Below are positions 30,581-32,164 of a stretch of DNA of 32,164 nt, piece by piece. The position numbers and the translations under genes are program-made. This stretch comes from a virus: IMG/VR virus record IMGVR_UViG_3300013126_000136, positions 1 through 32,164 of that record. One strand, written 5' to 3'. Each line of letters begins with the position of its first letter. Within the stretch, counting starts at the first letter, position 1. The notes under the pieces were generated by a model. It ran no database searches. It was not told the DNA's origin and saw only the letters and a program-made list of their open reading frames with translations.

Positions 30581-30908
30581 TGAGGCCATTGCCCACCTCC
30601 TCCGCGGCCACGTCATCGTCCGGTGGGACACGTTCGGCGCCCGGAGTTTCGGTGACGCCGGGGAGGCCATGGAAGCGGCCCGCATTGCTTGGGAGGAGCG
30701 CGGAGAGCGCACGTTCCCCACATGGGTGGCCTTGAAGCACCACAACGGCGCTTGCCTCGGCCCCTTCATCACCGAGGACGGCAAGGAGAGGCCGTGGACT
30801 CCCGCCGTATCAGACTGGTTTTCCCGCGCCTGGGTCCTCGTGGACCGGGAGCATTGCAAAACGGCCCCCCGGAGACGGTGGTGGCATTTTTTGAGGAGAT
30901 GGTCATGA
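30570..30908 (+). CDS. Hypothetical 112-residue protein
   Basis: Begins MQIDEAIAHLLRGHVIVRWD. It has an alpha/beta look with a helix around residues 28-45 (DAGEAMEAARIAWEER) and a basic, Trp-rich C-terminus (RRRWWHFLRRW). No family is recognised. It overlaps the preceding gene by 11 bp, with GGAGG seven bases upstream, and its stop overlaps the next start (ATGA). A longer frame from 30369 would run over the whole preceding gene and is rejected. Confidence 0.55.
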   Translation: MQIDEAIAHLLRGHVIVRWDTFGARSFGDAGEAMEAARIAWEERGERTFPTWVALKHHNGACLGPFITEDGKERPWTPAVSDWFSRAWVLVDREHCKTAPRRRWWHFLRRWS

Positions 30909-31135
30909 GTGGAAAGTTTGGAATCACGACTGTACAGCGTCTTTTGGGAGCCGTTGGGAGCACCGTTGCCGCCGTGGCCTACGGGGTCAAAAACTTCAAG
31001 GCCGTCCGGGATGAGCTCACGGACATCCAGGGAGATGAGCTTGTGGCCATTGTAAAGCAAACCCTTGAGACCGAAATTCCCAAGGTGGTGGCCGTCTTTA
31101 AGCCCGACACAACCACCCTTCTCCCTCCCGCCTAA
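30905..31135 (+). CDS. Hypothetical 76-residue protein, mildly hydrophobic N-terminus
   Basis: Begins MSGKFGITTVQRLLGAVGST and continues VAAVAYGVKN, a weakly hydrophobic stretch that might be amphipathic or membrane-associated; the rest (DELTDIQGDELVAIVKQTLE) is a helix. A small protein with such a start in a lysis operon could be a holin-type candidate, but the hydrophobicity is low. ATGA overlap with the previous gene. Confidence 0.5.
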   Translation: MSGKFGITTVQRLLGAVGSTVAAVAYGVKNFKAVRDELTDIQGDELVAIVKQTLETEIPKVVAVFKPDTTTLLPPA

Positions 31136-31141
31136 CCAACG

Positions 31142-31159
31142 GCCCCGGACCTCCGGGGC
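31142..31159 (+). other. GC-rich intergenic hairpin
   Basis: GCCCCGG (31142-31148) pairs with CCGGGGC (31153-31159) across a four-base loop. It has only two Ts after it, so it is not a typical terminator; it lies a few bases before the ribosome site of the next gene and resembles the stem of the 5060-5088 terminator. It may protect or segment the mRNA. Confidence 0.5.
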
Positions 31160-31173
31160 TTCCGGAGACTCCC

Positions 31174-31401
31174 ATGCTCGCCAAACTCAAACCCGTCTCT
31201 GAAATTTCCGGCACCCCCGTGGCCCACATCGAGGGCTTCCACGCCTTCAACGCTCTTCCGGAGGACGCCCGCATTGCCATCATGACCGCCCACGTGGTGT
31301 GCGACCATGAGACCAACACCCTCTCCATCCGATTTGGGGACCGGGACCACCCGTTTGTCTCCCCGGACTTCCTTGTGGCGCTTGCGGAGGCCCTACGGTG
31401 A
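31174..31401 (+). CDS. Hypothetical 75-residue protein
   Basis: Begins MLAKLKPVSEISGTPVAHIE. Beta strands around residues 38-58 (AHVVCDHETNTLSIRFGD) and a C-terminal helix (PDFLVALAEALR). No family is recognised. CCGGAG lies eight bases upstream. The stop overlaps the GTG of the next gene (GTGA). Confidence 0.55.
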   Translation: MLAKLKPVSEISGTPVAHIEGFHAFNALPEDARIAIMTAHVVCDHETNTLSIRFGDRDHPFVSPDFLVALAEALR

Positions 31402-31826
31402 AGTCCTCCCCCTCCTACCTCAAATTCCTGCGAGGCAAATCCTGCGTGGTTTGCCAGCGGCCCGCCGAACACGCCCACCACGTCCGCCTGGGACACTCCG
31501 CCGGGGTTGGCATGAAGCCCCCCGACTCCCGGGCCCTACCTATGTGCGGACCATGCCATGCCGAGCTCCACCACCGAGGGGAGAGGTCCTATTGGGAGGC
31601 AACCCACGTGGGCGATCCCTTTCTGCAAGTTATGCGCTACCTCACGGAGTGGGCCCTCAAAAAGGGCATCCCCCTGGAGCGCCTGGTCATCGGCATGGAG
31701 AGAGTCCTTGAGGACCGCCTTGTAAAGCACCAATGGGGAACGTGGGGTGGCGCCGCACGCCACTGCAAATTGTGTGAGGTGTTTTGGACCCCGGAGAATG
31801 AGCATGACTTTTGCGTGGAGAAATGA
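31398..31826 (+). CDS. HNH/DUF968-like zinc protein, possible recombination endonuclease
   Basis: Encodes 142 residues starting with GTG. Residues 16-59 have CVVC, AEHAHH, GMKPPD, MCGPCHAELHH and a following W: the Cys/His layout of DUF968/Rap/YbcO-type HNH nucleases of lambdoid phages, which act in recombination. Residues 122-139 (HCKLC and HDFC) make a second possible zinc knuckle not usual in that family. The middle is helical. The start overlaps the preceding stop as GTGA. Confidence 0.65.
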   Translation: MKSSPSYLKFLRGKSCVVCQRPAEHAHHVRLGHSAGVGMKPPDSRALPMCGPCHAELHHRGERSYWEATHVGDPFLQVMRYLTEWALKKGIPLERLVIGMERVLEDRLVKHQWGTWGGAARHCKLCEVFWTPENEHDFCVEK

Positions 31827-31827
31827 C

Positions 31828-32076
31828 ATGAGCGTCAACTACGTCACCGGACTCCGCCCGAAGGACCTCCTCGATGAGGTCACCGCCCGCAAGGCCCGCC
31901 ACGCCGTCCGGCGCCTCCTCCTCAAACTTGGCCTCTCCGAGACCTGCAAGCTCCTCGGACGGAGCAAAAGCACCGTCGGCGCCTACCAGGACGCAAGGTC
32001 CAACCCCACTACCGGCGTGTGGGAAAAAATCCAAGCCGCCGCCAAGCTCCACGATGTGGAAATTGACCCCTCATAG
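31828..32076 (+). CDS. Small helix-turn-helix protein, last rightward gene
   Basis: Encodes 82 residues. Residues about 36-58 (LSETCKLLGRSKSTVGAYQD) form a Cro/CI-like helix-turn-helix, flanked by helices, ending in a short acidic tail. It could regulate one of the control regions. GGAG lies eight bases upstream, and the ATG starts one base after the previous stop. A longer frame from 31747 would overlap the zinc-protein gene and is rejected. Convergent with the minus-strand gene, overlapping it by six bases. Confidence 0.65.
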   Translation: MSVNYVTGLRPKDLLDEVTARKARHAVRRLLLKLGLSETCKLLGRSKSTVGAYQDARSNPTTGVWEKIQAAAKLHDVEIDPS

Positions 32077-32164
32077 GTCCTCATCCTCATCCGACAAGGC
32101 ATAATCCCGGCAACGGGTCTCCTCTCCCCTTTTGGCAAGCTCCCCATAGACCGTGAACGGAGAG
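32071..32164 (-). CDS. 3' part of the 37-residue protein that spans the window ends
   Basis: Reading from 32164 toward 32071 the open frame gives SPFTVYGELAKRGEETRCRD then YALSDEDEDL and a TGA at 32073-32071. It has no start inside the window. Joined to positions 20-1 it becomes MTRRAFG followed by this sequence, 37 residues in all, uninterrupted. Basic start and acidic end; no family is recognised. Last gene of the leftward operon from control region A. Confidence 0.6.
   Translation of the reverse strand, partial: SPFTVYGELAKRGEETRCRDYALSDEDEDL

Noticed and set aside
1-32164. tRNA or rRNA genes
   Set aside because: No cloverleaf-like or rRNA-like stretch was noticed on either strand; small divergent tRNAs cannot be fully excluded by eye.

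Overview
The window looks like the complete genome of a small, GC-rich, tailed double-stranded DNA phage with a short-tailed (podovirus-like) particle. It encodes a terminase pair, portal, scaffold, major capsid protein, tail adaptor and nozzle, a collagen-like/collar-repeat fibre, and a run of large alanine-rich helical proteins of the internal-virion (ejection) type, but no tape-measure or sheath protein. A lipoprotein with a lipobox suggests a Gram-negative host; the host cannot be named from the sequence. The two ends of the window join in frame into one 37-codon minus-strand gene (positions 20 to 1, then 32164 to 32071), so the sequence is probably a circular or circularly permuted 32 kb genome opened at an arbitrary point. 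I see no integrase, DNA polymerase, primase or helicase; DNA replication seems to rest on one initiator protein plus host enzymes.

Layout. There are four transcription blocks, set by two divergent control regions and two convergent, overlapping gene ends. (1) Control region A (1390-1584) holds a perfect 70-bp tandem duplication, each copy with a promoter facing right, plus one promoter facing left. Leftward it drives six small genes (1389 down to 21, then across the junction to 32071). Rightward it drives seven small genes (1585-4228), probably an early/host-interaction cassette; it includes a protein that pairs an Acb2/Tad1-like helical hairpin with an L,D-transpeptidase-like domain, and a second protein with a similar C-terminal hairpin. 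(2) Control region B (27977-28118) has face-to-face promoters whose -10 boxes overlap. Leftward it starts the long replication-packaging-virion block (27976 down to 5177, with the lipoprotein gene to 4157 behind a terminator). Rightward it starts a small ribbon-helix-helix protein gene, a two-domain endolysin (GH75 chitosanase-like plus Amidase_3) and a string of small genes ending with an HTH protein at 32076.

How the genes work together. The initiator gene (27107-27976) carries three 23-bp iterons and an adjacent AT-rich stretch inside its own reading frame, the same arrangement as the lambda O/ori region, so it is the likely replication origin. TerS, TerL, scaffold and capsid build and fill the head; a terminator follows the capsid gene. 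The fibre, several small virion proteins, adaptor and nozzle make the tail. Unusually, the portal gene comes after the tail genes and just before four ejection-type proteins. The 510-residue ejection-type gene contains a perfect 22-bp inverted repeat. Most neighbouring genes overlap by ATGA, GTGA or TGATG, showing tight translational coupling.
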